Notes: generated by a model from the sequence alone, not told the origin. Shown: positions 52,440-61,399, counted from the first letter of the stretch. The stretch: 64,000 nucleotides of DNA from Maricaulis maris (GCF_003634045.1 NZ_RBIM01000001.1:124001-188000), one strand, 5' to 3'. Numbers and translations are program-made.

Positions 52440-53567
52440 GTGACCAAAGTAAGCTTCAACGTTCCGAACACAGTGGGCCGCGAGACAGACTATCTTTTGG
52501 AGGCTGTTGCCCAAGGCCATTTGTCAGGCGACGGCCCATTCACCAAAAAATGCCATGCTTGGCTCGACAGCCAGATTGGCGGGCACGGCTTGCTTACGCA
52601 CTCCTGCACAGGCGCGCTGGAAATGGCGTGTCTTTTGGCTGACCTGCAGCCGGGCGACGAGGTCATTCTTCCGTCCTACACTTTTGTGTCCACGGCCAAC
52701 GCAGTCGCGCTACGCGGCGCGATTCCCGTTTTTGTTGATATTCGTGACGACACGCTCAATATCGACGAGCGCTTGATCGAAGCTGCAATTACCGAGCGGA
52801 CCAAGGCGGTCATCGTAGTGCACTACGCAGGCGTCGTGGCCGAAATGGATGCGATCAATGCGATTGCTTCGAAGCACGGTCTTTTTGTCATCGAGGATGC
52901 CGCACAGGCGCTGTTTTCGACCTATCGCGGTCGGCAGGCAGGCACGTTGTCCGATGCGGCAGCGTTCAGCTTCCATGAAACGAAAAACATTCTGTCGGGT
53001 GAAGGTGGGGCGCTGATTGTCCGTGACGAGGCGTTGTTCCATCGGGCCGAAATTATAAGGGAGAAGGGCACAAATCGTAGCCAGTTCTTCCGCGGCGCCA
53101 TCGACAAGTACACCTGGGTCGACCTTGGGTCGTCCTATTTGCCAAGCGAGCTGGTTGCCGCGTTCCTGTATGCCCAACTGGAGCGGGCCGCCGAAATTAT
53201 CCAATACCGCCGAGACGTGTGTTCGGCCTACCAGGAGGCGTTCACAGCGCTCGAGGCAAAAGGGCGATTACGGTTGCCAGTGACGCCGGATCACTGCGAG
53301 TCGAACGGGCACATGTTTTATCTGATCCTCAACAATATTGAGGATCGGTCAGCTTTCATCGAAGCCATGAAGGCCGCCGGCATCATGACGCCCTTCCACT
53401 ATGTGCCGTTACATTCAGCTCCGGCCGGCCGCAGGCTTGGAAGGGTTGAGGGCTCGATGGCAAACACCGATTCACTCAGTGAGAGATTGGTGCGCCTGCC
53501 GGTGTACTACGGCGTGAAGGATGAGGTGTCGAGGGTCGTCGAGGTAGCGTTGACGGCCTTGGGGTGA
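52440..53567 (+). CDS. wecE: dTDP-4-amino-4,6-dideoxygalactose transaminase (WecE/RffA type)
   Basis: A 375-residue PLP aminotransferase of the DegT/DnrJ/EryC1 family. Lys182 in F-H-E-T-K-N-I binds PLP. E-K-G-T-N-R-S near 207, then Y-T-W-V-D-L-G-S-S-Y-L-P-S-E near 224 and H-M-F-Y near 288 closely follow RffA/WecE, which aminates dTDP-4-keto-6-deoxyglucose to give dTDP-Fuc4N. GTG 52440 follows GGAGAAG. It is placed directly after rfbBA, which makes its substrate. Confidence 0.9.
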   Translation: MTKVSFNVPNTVGRETDYLLEAVAQGHLSGDGPFTKKCHAWLDSQIGGHGLLTHSCTGALEMACLLADLQPGDEVILPSYTFVSTANAVALRGAIPVFVDIRDDTLNIDERLIEAAITERTKAVIVVHYAGVVAEMDAINAIASKHGLFVIEDAAQALFSTYRGRQAGTLSDAAAFSFHETKNILSGEGGALIVRDEALFHRAEIIREKGTNRSQFFRGAIDKYTWVDLGSSYLPSELVAAFLYAQLERAAEIIQYRRDVCSAYQEAFTALEAKGRLRLPVTPDHCESNGHMFYLILNNIEDRSAFIEAMKAAGIMTPFHYVPLHSAPAGRRLGRVEGSMANTDSLSERLVRLPVYYGVKDEVSRVVEVALTALG

Positions 53568-53580
53568 GGTGCCGGGCGGC

Positions 53581-53949
53581 TCATCCGTTGGGGCGTTGTT
53601 GTCGGTTCGCGGCGAAAACCCAGATGTTCAACAGTAGAAAAATTGAGCCGGCAGCGCATGCCATGGCCATTAATTGTGCAATCTGGTGTGGCACTGAAAA
53701 CGTGTGAAGAAAAACTTGGAGTCCGCCCGCCTGCACGATGTATCCGATGAAGTAGGCTGCGACGTAGCGCGGTGCGGTGTGGGCATGTGTCCTGGCGCGC
53801 TCGAATGACCAAAGGGCATTGCCAAGATAGGTCAACACGATGCCGATGGCGTATACGAGCGACGTTGCCACGAGAGGCGGAGTGGCTCCCCAACTCGCCA
53901 GAACGAGGTAGAGTCCGAACAGAGCAGTATTGGCAACAATGCCAACCAC
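53581..53949 (-). CDS. GtrA-family membrane protein
   Basis: A 122-residue protein with four hydrophobic segments and the GtrA pattern: G-I-V-A-N-T-A-L-F near the start, a middle T-Y-L-G-N-A-L-W-S-F (compare N-F-L-x-x-x-x-W-x-F), and W-V-F at the end. GtrA proteins are thought to flip undecaprenyl-linked sugars. The usual N-terminal segment is partly missing if GTG 53949 is used. The frame stays open 42 bases further upstream to a stop at 53992-53994 and reads A-F-I-R-R-A-V-R-Y-G-V, but has no standard start. A non-standard start such as ATC or a damaged 5' end is possible. It converges with wecE. Confidence 0.72.
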   Translation of the reverse strand: MVGIVANTALFGLYLVLASWGATPPLVATSLVYAIGIVLTYLGNALWSFERARTHAHTAPRYVAAYFIGYIVQAGGLQVFLHTFSVPHQIAQLMAMACAAGSIFLLLNIWVFAANRQQRPNG

Positions 53950-54470
53950 GCCGTACCGGACCGCGCGTCTGATGAAGGCGATTTCCGAAAGCTATTTCAG
54001 AACCAAAGTTGCTCAAACTGAGCGTGACGTCCCGACGAGGCTTTTGCGTAAACCAGTGAAGCGCCACGGCCATCAGAATGTTGTCGTGATTGATCGTCTC
54101 GAGTCCTATCGTGCCGCTATGACGCTGATCGGCAATGCTGGTCGTCAGGAGACTGGACGTTGGCTCGACAACCGAGCGGCCGCCCCACCTCCCCTTCTGG
54201 TGAAAGGAGCGCGTCATCGGCAAACTTCGGAGCACTGAAACCCCGCAGAAGTTCGTGTCCTCCCGGTCATCCGTTCACATTCACTTTAGTCACGAACGTC
54301 ACCTAAATCCGAGAGCAACCTTCAAGCAAACCCGATATTTTGCCCTGGCTGCTACGGCAACCCGGTTCTGCGTGATGCCCCGCTTGCCAAGGTTAGGGCG
54401 TCAGTATAGCGTAATTGGCGTATTTCCAATATGAACGCCTTTACGGCGCCGCACATCGCGAGATTGCGTT
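53950..54470. other. 521-base gap between divergent gtrA and the GT2 gene
   Basis: No gene is supported. TTGCCA (54384) and TATAGC (54405), 15 bases apart, are a weak promoter candidate for the GT2 gene. A 24-codon frame from ATG 54431 ends at 54505 and overlaps the GT2 start in another frame. Base composition is lower in GC than in the core genes. Confidence 0.4.
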
Positions 54471-55454
54471 TTGTCCCTTCATCGAGCGACTATCTCGGCT
54501 CCTAGCGTCGCCGTACAAGAGGCCTATGATGGCGATGTTGAGATCAGCGTCATCATTCCCGTCTACAAGGGTGAGCCATTCGTCGATGAGCTTTGCTCGC
54601 GTCTGCATACGACGCTGAGCGCTATTAACTCTTCCTACGAGATCATTCTTGTTGATGATCGGGCTCCCGACCAGGCTTGGGCGCTCATTGAAAACAATGC
54701 GCGTTCCGATGGTCGCGTGAAGGGCATCCGGCTGAGCCGGAACTTCGGTCAACACGCCGCAATTTCTGCTGGAATCGCTCATGCGCGTGCCAACTGGTAT
54801 GTCGTCATGGATTGTGATCTGCAGGACCCTCCGGAGGCGATTGCCGGACTTTATGATCATGCGCGTGAAAATCCGGTGGATGTCGTTATTGCGGCGCGCA
54901 AGTCCTCGGGACTTGGCGCGGGGCGTAATCTTGGGTCGGCTATCTTCAACAGCACGCTTCGTTGGGCGTCTGGCCTCGAGGTTTCCAGCAAGGTCGGCAA
55001 TTTCCGGATATTCTCCGATCAGGTGGCTCAGGCCTTCCGTCAATATCCGGAACAGCTGCGGCTGTTCCCGGCGATCATGAGTCAATTGGGTTTCGAAAAA
55101 GCCTTTCTGGAGTTGGATCGGAACGAGCGAACGATCGGAAAATCCAGCTACAATATTTTGAGCCTCGCCCGACTGGGCGTCGAAACGATCATCGCCTATT
55201 CGGAGAAGCCGCTGTGGATAGCAGCGTTTGTCGGGTTCGTGGTGAGCTTCCTGTCCGTCTTGTTCGGTTTGTACACGTTGATCACGTCTTTTTGGTTGGG
55301 TGTTGAGGTTCCGGGCTACGCGTCACTGGCAATCCTGCTGACCTTTTTGAGTGGTGCTCAGGTTTCGCTGGTGAGCTTTGTGGGTTTGTACGTCGGGCAC
55401 ACGCTTTCGGAAGTAAAGCGCCGTCCGATTTTCATAGTTGAGCAAGTGATTTAG
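54471..55454 (+). CDS. GT2 glycosyltransferase, GtrB/ArnC/DPM1 type
   Basis: A 327-residue protein. A GT-A domain shows S-V-I-I-P-V-Y-K-G near 26, L-V-D-D near 61, S-R-N-F-G-Q near 85 and D-C-D-L-Q-D-P near 109. Two C-terminal membrane helices (about 230-255 and 270-300) place it with polyprenyl-phosphate sugar transferases. With the adjacent GtrA it would make and flip a lipid-linked sugar used to modify surface glycan. The only in-frame start is TTG 54471, without a strong ribosome site, and no ATG or GTG precedes the domain. Confidence 0.85.
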   Translation: MSLHRATISAPSVAVQEAYDGDVEISVIIPVYKGEPFVDELCSRLHTTLSAINSSYEIILVDDRAPDQAWALIENNARSDGRVKGIRLSRNFGQHAAISAGIAHARANWYVVMDCDLQDPPEAIAGLYDHARENPVDVVIAARKSSGLGAGRNLGSAIFNSTLRWASGLEVSSKVGNFRIFSDQVAQAFRQYPEQLRLFPAIMSQLGFEKAFLELDRNERTIGKSSYNILSLARLGVETIIAYSEKPLWIAAFVGFVVSFLSVLFGLYTLITSFWLGVEVPGYASLAILLTFLSGAQVSLVSFVGLYVGHTLSEVKRRPIFIVEQVI

Positions 55455-55483
55455 GTAACTTCGAGTTTTAGGGCCAAGGAGTG

Positions 55484-55553
55484 GGTGACCCGAGTCCCAT
55501 TTGGTCCCGCATCAGAATTAAGAGTCTGTCGGACCGGAGGGATTCGGGTCACC
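55484..55553. repeat. Long imperfect inverted repeat at the end of the glycan island
   Basis: GGTGACCCGAGTCCC (55484-55498) and GGGATTCGGGTCACC (55539-55553) are complementary except for one base. Inside them GGTCC (55503-55507) pairs with GGACC (55531-55535). It lies between two convergent genes. No T run is present. It may be a two-way transcription stop or the relic of a mobile element end. Confidence 0.55.
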
Positions 55554-55605
55554 ATAAGAATACCAAACAACTGGCGCCAGTGCGGGGCTTTGCCGGCAGC
55601 GGGCT

Positions 55606-58600
55606 TCAATGGAAATCGCGACTGTTCGGAATCACCCTGACATTTCTGGGATGGGAGCGGCCGCGCGGGTCGCGGGCAACCGGTCCCTTGGCTTCGTCGG
55701 CCCGTGCCACGGCGCCGTCCAGTGCCGCGCGCTGGGCGTCCTCTGACAGCAGGGAGAGATCATCGGTCTTGTCGATCAGGCTGTCGCAGACGATGTGAAC
55801 CACGCCATCGGCCTTTTGTATCCGGCCGGTCACGGCCACCAGTCGCGCGCCCATCACCACGGGCCGGAAGCGATCGAAAACGCGCGGCCAGACCACCAGA
55901 TTGGCGATGCCGGTTTCGTCCTCGATGGTTATGAAGACAACGCCGCTGGCAGTGCCGGGTCGTTGTCGCACCAACACCACGCCGGCGGTTTTCACCCAGC
56001 GGCCATGAGGGCGCTCATTGGCCTTGCTTGTCGTCACCAGGCCAAGCCGGCCATGCGCTTCGCGCAGAAAGGTCATGGGGTGGGCTTTCAGGGACAGGCC
56101 GGTGGTCTGATAGTCCTGAAGTACATGTTCCGACAGCGGCATTTGCGGCAGGCCGGCTTCGGTTTCATGGCCGAAAGCGCTGACATCGGCGCTGTCGAAC
56201 AAGGGCAGGCCGCGATCCCGTGCCCCGCCGCGCACGGCCCACAAGGCCGCGCGCCGGTCCAATCCCATCGAGCGGAAAGCATCGGCGGCGGCGAGCTTTT
56301 CCATCATGCCGCGCCCCAACCCGGTGCGGCGGCGTAGGCCGGCTGGATCATCGAAGCCGGGTCCGCGGCGCTGCATCACGACCTCCGCTTCGTCCTGGCG
56401 CATCCCGTCGATCTGGCGAAAGCCCAGGCGCAGGGCGAATCCGCCAGCTTCGCAAGGCTCCAGCGTGCAGTCCCAATCGGAATAGTTCACGTCCACACCG
56501 CGCACCTCGACACCGTGTTCACGCGCATCGCGCACCAATTGCGCTGGTGCGTAAAAACCCATCGGCTGGGCGTTCAGGATTGCCGCCGCAAATATTTCGG
56601 GGTGATGGCATTTCAGCCAGGACGAGACATAGACCAAAAGGGCAAAACTCGCGGCGTGGCTTTCCGGAAAGCCGTATTCGCCGAAACCCTTGATCTGGTT
56701 GAAACAGGCGGCAGCAAATTCCGGCGCATAACCGCGTGCCACCATGCCATCGACCATTTTGGTCTCGTAATTGGCGATCGTGCCCATCTTGCGGAAGGTT
56801 GCCATTGCCCGGCGTAGACCATTGGCCTCGTCGGGTGTGAATTTGGCGGCATCAATGGCGATCTGCATCGCCTGTTCCTGGAACAGCGGTACGCCCAGCG
56901 TGCGACGGAGGATTTGCGCCAACTCGTCCGGCGGGCCGTGATCGGGAGACGGGCTGGGAAAACGCACCGGTTCCAGCCCTTTGCGGCGACGCAGATAGGG
57001 ATGCACCATATCGCCCTGGATCGGTCCCGGGCGCACGATGGCGACCTCGATTACCAGGTCATAGAAATTGCGGGGCCTCAGCCGTGGCAGCATGGTCATC
57101 TGCGCCCGGCTCTCCACCTGGAACACGCCGACGCTGTCGGCCCGGCACAGCATGTCGTAGACCGCCGCGTCGCCGTCGGGGATCGAGGCGAGGTCCCACG
57201 TCTCACCCTTGTAAAGCGCCAGCATGTCAAAGGCCTTGCGGATGCAGCTCAGCATGCCCAGCGCCAGCACATCCACCTTCATGATGCCCAGCGCGTCGAT
57301 ATCGTCCTTGTCCCACTCGATGAAGGTGCGTTCCTCCATGGCGGCATTGCCGATGGGCACGGTCTCGATCAACGGCCCTTGGGTCAGCACGAAACCGCCG
57401 ACATGCTGGGATAAATGGCGCGGAAAACCGATCAGTTCGCTGGCAAGCTGGATTGCCTGGCGGATCACCGGCTTGTCCGGGTCAAGCCCGGCCTGACGGA
57501 TATGGTCAGCACTCACCTTGGTGCCCCAACTGCCCCAGACCGTGCCCGTCATCGCCGTCGAGATGTCCCGGGACAGTCCGAGTGCCTTGCACACATCCCC
57601 CACGGCCGAACGCGGGCGATAGGAGATCACCGTTGCCGTCAACGCAGCGCGGTGCCGGCCATAGCGGCGATAGACATACTGGATCACCTCCTCGCGCCGT
57701 TCATGTTCGAAATCGACGTCGATATCGGGTGGCTCCCGCCTTTCCTTTGACAGGAAGCGCGCGAACAGGAGTGAAGAATTGGCCGGGTCCACACTGGTGA
57801 TGCCGAGGCAGTAGCAGACCGCCGAATTGGCCGCCGATCCCCGCCCCTGGCAGAGAATGCCCTGGCCACGTGCCCAGGCGACAATGTCGTGCACGGTCAG
57901 GAAATAGGCCGGATAGTCGAGATCTTCGATCAGGGCGAGTTCATGCTCGATCAGCGCGCTGACTTTGGGCGGAATGCCTTCGGGATAGCGTTTGCGGGCG
58001 CCTTCCCAGGCCAGGTCCGTCAGGTGGTGTTGCGGCGTCCGGCCTGGCGGAACCGGCTCGTCGGGATAGGTATAGGAGAGCTCATCCAGGCTGAATTGAC
58101 ACAGCGAGGTGATTTCGCAACTGCGGGCCAGTGCCGCCTCATATCCCTTGAACAGGCGGGCCATTTCCTGCGGTGGCTTGAGGTGGCGTTCGGCATTGGC
58201 TTCGAGCCGGAAGCCGGCGCTTTCAATGTCGCAGCCTTCGCGGATGCAGGTCAGTACGTCCTGCAGCGGCCGCCGGGCGGGCGTGTGGTAGAGCGCATCC
58301 TGCGTCGCCACCAACGGCACGCCGGTCCGCTCGGACAGGGCGGCCAGCGCGCCGAGACGGGCACCGTCCCCGCCGCCCATACGGTGGATGGCGGCCAGGT
58401 AGAGGCGGTCTTCCCAATGCGCCCTGAGGCGCAGGAGCAGGGGTTCAAAATCCGGATCGGGATCCGCGGGCGGGATGGCGATGAATATCTGGCCCTCGGC
58501 ATGGGCGAGGATGTCGGCCAGGCTGATATGGCATTCGCCCTTGGGCACCTCGCCCATCTTGCCCTTGGACAACAGGGTGGAAAGACGGCCATAGGCGGCC

Positions 58601-58857
58601 CGGTCGGTGGGGTAGCAGACCAAGTCTGGCCCGTCACTGGGACGCAGGCGGGCACCGACCAGCAGTTTAAGTCCGTGTTCGCGCGCCGCCAGATGCGCCC
58701 GCACCACGCCGGCCAGCGTGTTGATGTCGCAAATTCCCAGCGCTTCGAGGCCGAGCTCCTTTGCAGCCAGCACCATTTCCTCGGCATGGGAGGTGCCGCG
58801 CAGGAAGGAAAAATTGCTCAGCGCAATCAGCTCGGCATAGGCGGGGGCTGCGGTCAT
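55606..58857 (-). CDS. dnaE2: Error-prone DNA polymerase DnaE2 (ImuC)
   Basis: A 1083-residue C-family polymerase. An N-terminal PHP domain opens with Y-A-E-L-I-A-L-S-N-F-S-F-L-R-G. The catalytic region has P-D-I-D-V-D-F near 376 and G-R-G-S-A-A-N-S near 341. An OB-fold with V-V-L-V-R-Q-R-P-G-T-A lies near 965. DnaE2 copies past DNA damage together with ImuA and ImuB. It is about 1080 residues, as usual for the subfamily, versus about 1170 for DnaE1. The start overlaps the imuB stop (ATGA). Confidence 0.95.
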   Translation of the reverse strand: MTAAPAYAELIALSNFSFLRGTSHAEEMVLAAKELGLEALGICDINTLAGVVRAHLAAREHGLKLLVGARLRPSDGPDLVCYPTDRAAYGRLSTLLSKGKMGEVPKGECHISLADILAHAEGQIFIAIPPADPDPDFEPLLLRLRAHWEDRLYLAAIHRMGGGDGARLGALAALSERTGVPLVATQDALYHTPARRPLQDVLTCIREGCDIESAGFRLEANAERHLKPPQEMARLFKGYEAALARSCEITSLCQFSLDELSYTYPDEPVPPGRTPQHHLTDLAWEGARKRYPEGIPPKVSALIEHELALIEDLDYPAYFLTVHDIVAWARGQGILCQGRGSAANSAVCYCLGITSVDPANSSLLFARFLSKERREPPDIDVDFEHERREEVIQYVYRRYGRHRAALTATVISYRPRSAVGDVCKALGLSRDISTAMTGTVWGSWGTKVSADHIRQAGLDPDKPVIRQAIQLASELIGFPRHLSQHVGGFVLTQGPLIETVPIGNAAMEERTFIEWDKDDIDALGIMKVDVLALGMLSCIRKAFDMLALYKGETWDLASIPDGDAAVYDMLCRADSVGVFQVESRAQMTMLPRLRPRNFYDLVIEVAIVRPGPIQGDMVHPYLRRRKGLEPVRFPSPSPDHGPPDELAQILRRTLGVPLFQEQAMQIAIDAAKFTPDEANGLRRAMATFRKMGTIANYETKMVDGMVARGYAPEFAAACFNQIKGFGEYGFPESHAASFALLVYVSSWLKCHHPEIFAAAILNAQPMGFYAPAQLVRDAREHGVEVRGVDVNYSDWDCTLEPCEAGGFALRLGFRQIDGMRQDEAEVVMQRRGPGFDDPAGLRRRTGLGRGMMEKLAAADAFRSMGLDRRAALWAVRGGARDRGLPLFDSADVSAFGHETEAGLPQMPLSEHVLQDYQTTGLSLKAHPMTFLREAHGRLGLVTTSKANERPHGRWVKTAGVVLVRQRPGTASGVVFITIEDETGIANLVVWPRVFDRFRPVVMGARLVAVTGRIQKADGVVHIVCDSLIDKTDDLSLLSEDAQRAALDGAVARADEAKGPVARDPRGRSHPRNVRVIPNSRDFH

Positions 58858-60476
58858 GCGAACAGCCCGTGCACATACCAGGCAGGCGGCCCGCCGCGGC
58901 CATCGCCATAAAGGCCTTCACGGAAGATCCAGTAGCGGCGGCCCTGCATGTCCTCGACCCGGTAATAATCCCGCGCCCGGCTTGGCCGGGGCGGCGGTCG
59001 CCACCATTCCGGCGCGATGCGTTCCGGCCCGTCGGCCCGGCGTACCTGGTGGATGATGCGGCGCCAGACAAAACGCATGGGCGGGCCGTCGGGGACTTCT
59101 GCGATCACCTCCAGGGTTTCGGGACGTTCGAACAGGCGGATCGGACGTGGCGCCTGGCCGGCCGGGATCGCTCCGCGCCAATCGGGCAGATCACCGTCGT
59201 AAAGGCTCAAGGCTTCGGCCCGTTCCGGCAGATGGCTGGCGACGGGTTTGAGAATGCGCACCACCCGGTCGCCCAAGCGGGCCGTGATCCGGTCTGCCAG
59301 CATCGAGATGGCGGCCAGGTCCGGGGCTTCACCCTCGAAATCTGCACCGAAGCCGCGGGCCACGACCGTGACCGGCCCGGTCCGCGCCGCTTCCAGTTCC
59401 AGCAATTCAATGCCGAAACCCGGATCAACCTGCTCCAGCCGGTCCCGGAACAGGCGCAGGATGTGAGCCGGATCGAAGACCGGTCGCGCCGCGCCGACCG
59501 TCAGCTGGGCCACGCTTTGATCGACCCGGAAAGCGGCCAGCCGGAAGCTGCGGCCCCCCTCGCCATGCTGGTTCAAACGCTCGCTCAAAGCCGGGGCCAG
59601 TCGCTCCAGCCCGGCCCGTACCCCGTCCAGGTGCAAAAGCGGCTCCAGGCAGGGCAGGCGGACGGAATGATCCGGCGCCGGACGGATCGGATCCAGCGGT
59701 TCGGTCCGTCGGCCCAATGCCTGGTCGAGCCGGATCAGGACCGCTTCCGCCGCCTGCCGCGAGCTGAAGCGCCGGGCCAGCGCCTTGCGGTCAATGTCAT
59801 AGAGCTGGCCGATCCGGGTCAGGCCAAAGCGGCGCAACAGGGTCAGGGTCTCGTCAGTCAGGCGCAGCCCGGCCATGGCCAGGCCCCGGAGGCCGTCGTG
59901 CAGGTCCGGCGTGTCCAGACAGGTTCGATCCGCGCCCTCATGCGCCAGCGCCCAGGCGGCCCCCGGGGTCGGTGCCAGGCCCAGTCGTGCTGTCAGTCCG
60001 CCACGGGCCAAACTGCCGGCAATGTCCGCCAGCATGGCCGTTTCGCCGCCGAACAGGTGTGCTCCACCGGTTATATCGACCAACAGGCTGTCATCGCCCC
60101 AGATGGCGAGACTGGGCGACCAGCGCTCCATCCACAGGGCGAGCGCTTTCAGCGCCCGGGCATCGGCATCCCGGTCGACCGGTTCGGCCATCAGATCCGG
60201 TGCGCGGGCGCGGGCATCGGCAAAGCGCTGGCCCGGCTCGACGCCCTGATCCTGTGCGGCAGCGTTGGCGGCGACTACGCGCAGCCCGGCCGGCCCGTTT
60301 TCGGTCAGGACGAAGGGCGGCGTGACGGAGGGTTCCGTCCTGTATGATCCCGCCTTATCCCGTGCGTCGCCAGCCGACACTGCTGCCGGCAAGGGCCGGG
60401 CCGAGCCGGCGCGGCTGCGGCCGAGGCGTTGCAGTGGCCAGTCCGGAAACCAGACGCAGACATGGCGTCTCATCAT
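58854..60476 (-). CDS. imuB: Y-family polymerase-like protein ImuB
   Basis: A 540-residue protein. It opens R-R-H-V-C-V-W-F-P-D-W-P near residue 3, the conserved ImuB start. The Y-family fold continues but the catalytic acidic residues of active Y polymerases are not evident, as expected for this group, and the C-terminal part carries R-D-Y-Y-R-V-E-D near 505. ImuB links DnaE2 to the beta clamp. The start is set by the conserved N-terminus with CTGGAG upstream, which makes it overlap imuA by 122 bases. Confidence 0.92.
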   Translation of the reverse strand: MMRRHVCVWFPDWPLQRLGRSRAGSARPLPAAVSAGDARDKAGSYRTEPSVTPPFVLTENGPAGLRVVAANAAAQDQGVEPGQRFADARARAPDLMAEPVDRDADARALKALALWMERWSPSLAIWGDDSLLVDITGGAHLFGGETAMLADIAGSLARGGLTARLGLAPTPGAAWALAHEGADRTCLDTPDLHDGLRGLAMAGLRLTDETLTLLRRFGLTRIGQLYDIDRKALARRFSSRQAAEAVLIRLDQALGRRTEPLDPIRPAPDHSVRLPCLEPLLHLDGVRAGLERLAPALSERLNQHGEGGRSFRLAAFRVDQSVAQLTVGAARPVFDPAHILRLFRDRLEQVDPGFGIELLELEAARTGPVTVVARGFGADFEGEAPDLAAISMLADRITARLGDRVVRILKPVASHLPERAEALSLYDGDLPDWRGAIPAGQAPRPIRLFERPETLEVIAEVPDGPPMRFVWRRIIHQVRRADGPERIAPEWWRPPPRPSRARDYYRVEDMQGRRYWIFREGLYGDGRGGPPAWYVHGLFA

Positions 60477-61086
60477 GAAGCTCCAGATAGAAATCCCGTC
60501 CCGCCTCGCCCGGCCGCAGGCGGGACTTCTCCAGCACTGCGCGCCAGGCCGGCCGCCCCGGGGCGCGCTGATCATGAGGGTCGGGCATGGAAGGTTGGGC
60601 CGAAACCCGCCAACGCCCGTGTGCGGCCGTCGCCCCCGACCGCTTGTGGGGAAACATCAAGACCAGGGGCACGCCGCTGTCCTGACTGGCCAGGACCAGG
60701 CGCCGCGCCGCGGTGAAATCCATGTCGTCCAGCTCGGCCACCACGGCGGCCAGGGCCTTGTCCCGCGCGCCTTCTTCAACGGCTCGCAAAGCCTCCATCC
60801 GGTCGCGCGCCTCGACCAGCAACAAGCGTCCCGGATCGAGCCCGGCCGCGACCAGGCCCTGGCCGCAAACCCGCCCGTGCTCCAGGCTGAGCGTCCGCTG
60901 GCGCACCCACAGGCTGACACCCGGTCGCCCCGCATCGCGCAGGGCCGCCAGGGCGAAACCTGTCAGGGCCGGGAAATCCCCGAACCCCGCTTCCACCAGC
61001 TCATGCATTCCGGCCCGCCCCAATCCGAAGGGAAAAGGGGGCGAAGCGGCCTCAGGGGCCTCGGAGGTAATCGGTTGGCGGAACAT
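60355..61086 (-). CDS. imuA: SOS mutagenesis protein ImuA
   Basis: A 243-residue RecA/SulA-like protein. G-L-G-R-A-G-M-H-E-L-V-E-A near 23 matches the family start. The usual Walker A glycines are replaced by F-G-D-F-P-A-L, as is common in alphaproteobacterial ImuA. ATG 61086 lies two bases from the LexA box and has no good ribosome site, so the mRNA may be leaderless, or ATG 61008 could be used. It is the first gene of the imuA-imuB-dnaE2 cassette. Confidence 0.88.
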   Translation of the reverse strand: MFRQPITSEAPEAASPPFPFGLGRAGMHELVEAGFGDFPALTGFALAALRDAGRPGVSLWVRQRTLSLEHGRVCGQGLVAAGLDPGRLLLVEARDRMEALRAVEEGARDKALAAVVAELDDMDFTAARRLVLASQDSGVPLVLMFPHKRSGATAAHGRWRVSAQPSMPDPHDQRAPGRPAWRAVLEKSRLRPGEAGRDFYLELHDETPCLRLVSGLATATPRPQPRRLGPALAGSSVGWRRTG

Positions 61087-61087
61087 T

Positions 61088-61102
61088 GTTCTGTTTTTGT
61101 TC
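61088..61102 (-). promoter_or_regulatory. LexA (SOS) box of the imuA operon
   Basis: GTTC-TGTTTTT-GTTC is an exact match to the alphaproteobacterial LexA consensus GTTC-N7-GTTC (plus strand as printed). It lies directly upstream of imuA, so LexA would repress imuA-imuB-dnaE2 until DNA damage. Confidence 0.88.
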
Positions 61103-61399
61103 CAAAACCGAAAAGAGTCAAGCAGAGTCCGATCCGACCACCCCGGATTGCCGACAAGTCCATGAATCCAAACGAGCAAGATTGGCCCGGACCATACCGG
61201 TCCAGATATTTGCTGTGTGATTGTCAAAGGGCCATCTGACTTGGACACGCAGCGCGGCTGATCGGGTACCTTGCGTCGTCAGCCCGTGCGGGCGACGATG
61301 ACAGTCTTGTGTCAGGCGTGGTCTGGCGTGCGGGCCCGGTGTGCGGGCCAACGGGGAAAGCGTTTGTGGCGGACAAGGTCGCAAACGTGGGGCTTGGTC
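61103..61399. other. Divergent control region between imuA and the sigma factor gene
   Basis: About 300 bases with no supported gene. Frames from both flanking genes continue into it without ribosome sites or conserved sequence. It should hold the core promoter of imuA just right of the LexA box and the promoter of the sigma factor gene; GTGGGG near 61388 is the likely ribosome site of the latter. Confidence 0.45.

Noticed and set aside
58761-60347. 528-codon plus-strand frame
   Set aside because: Antisense to imuB, Gln/Arg-rich shadow composition and no ribosome site.
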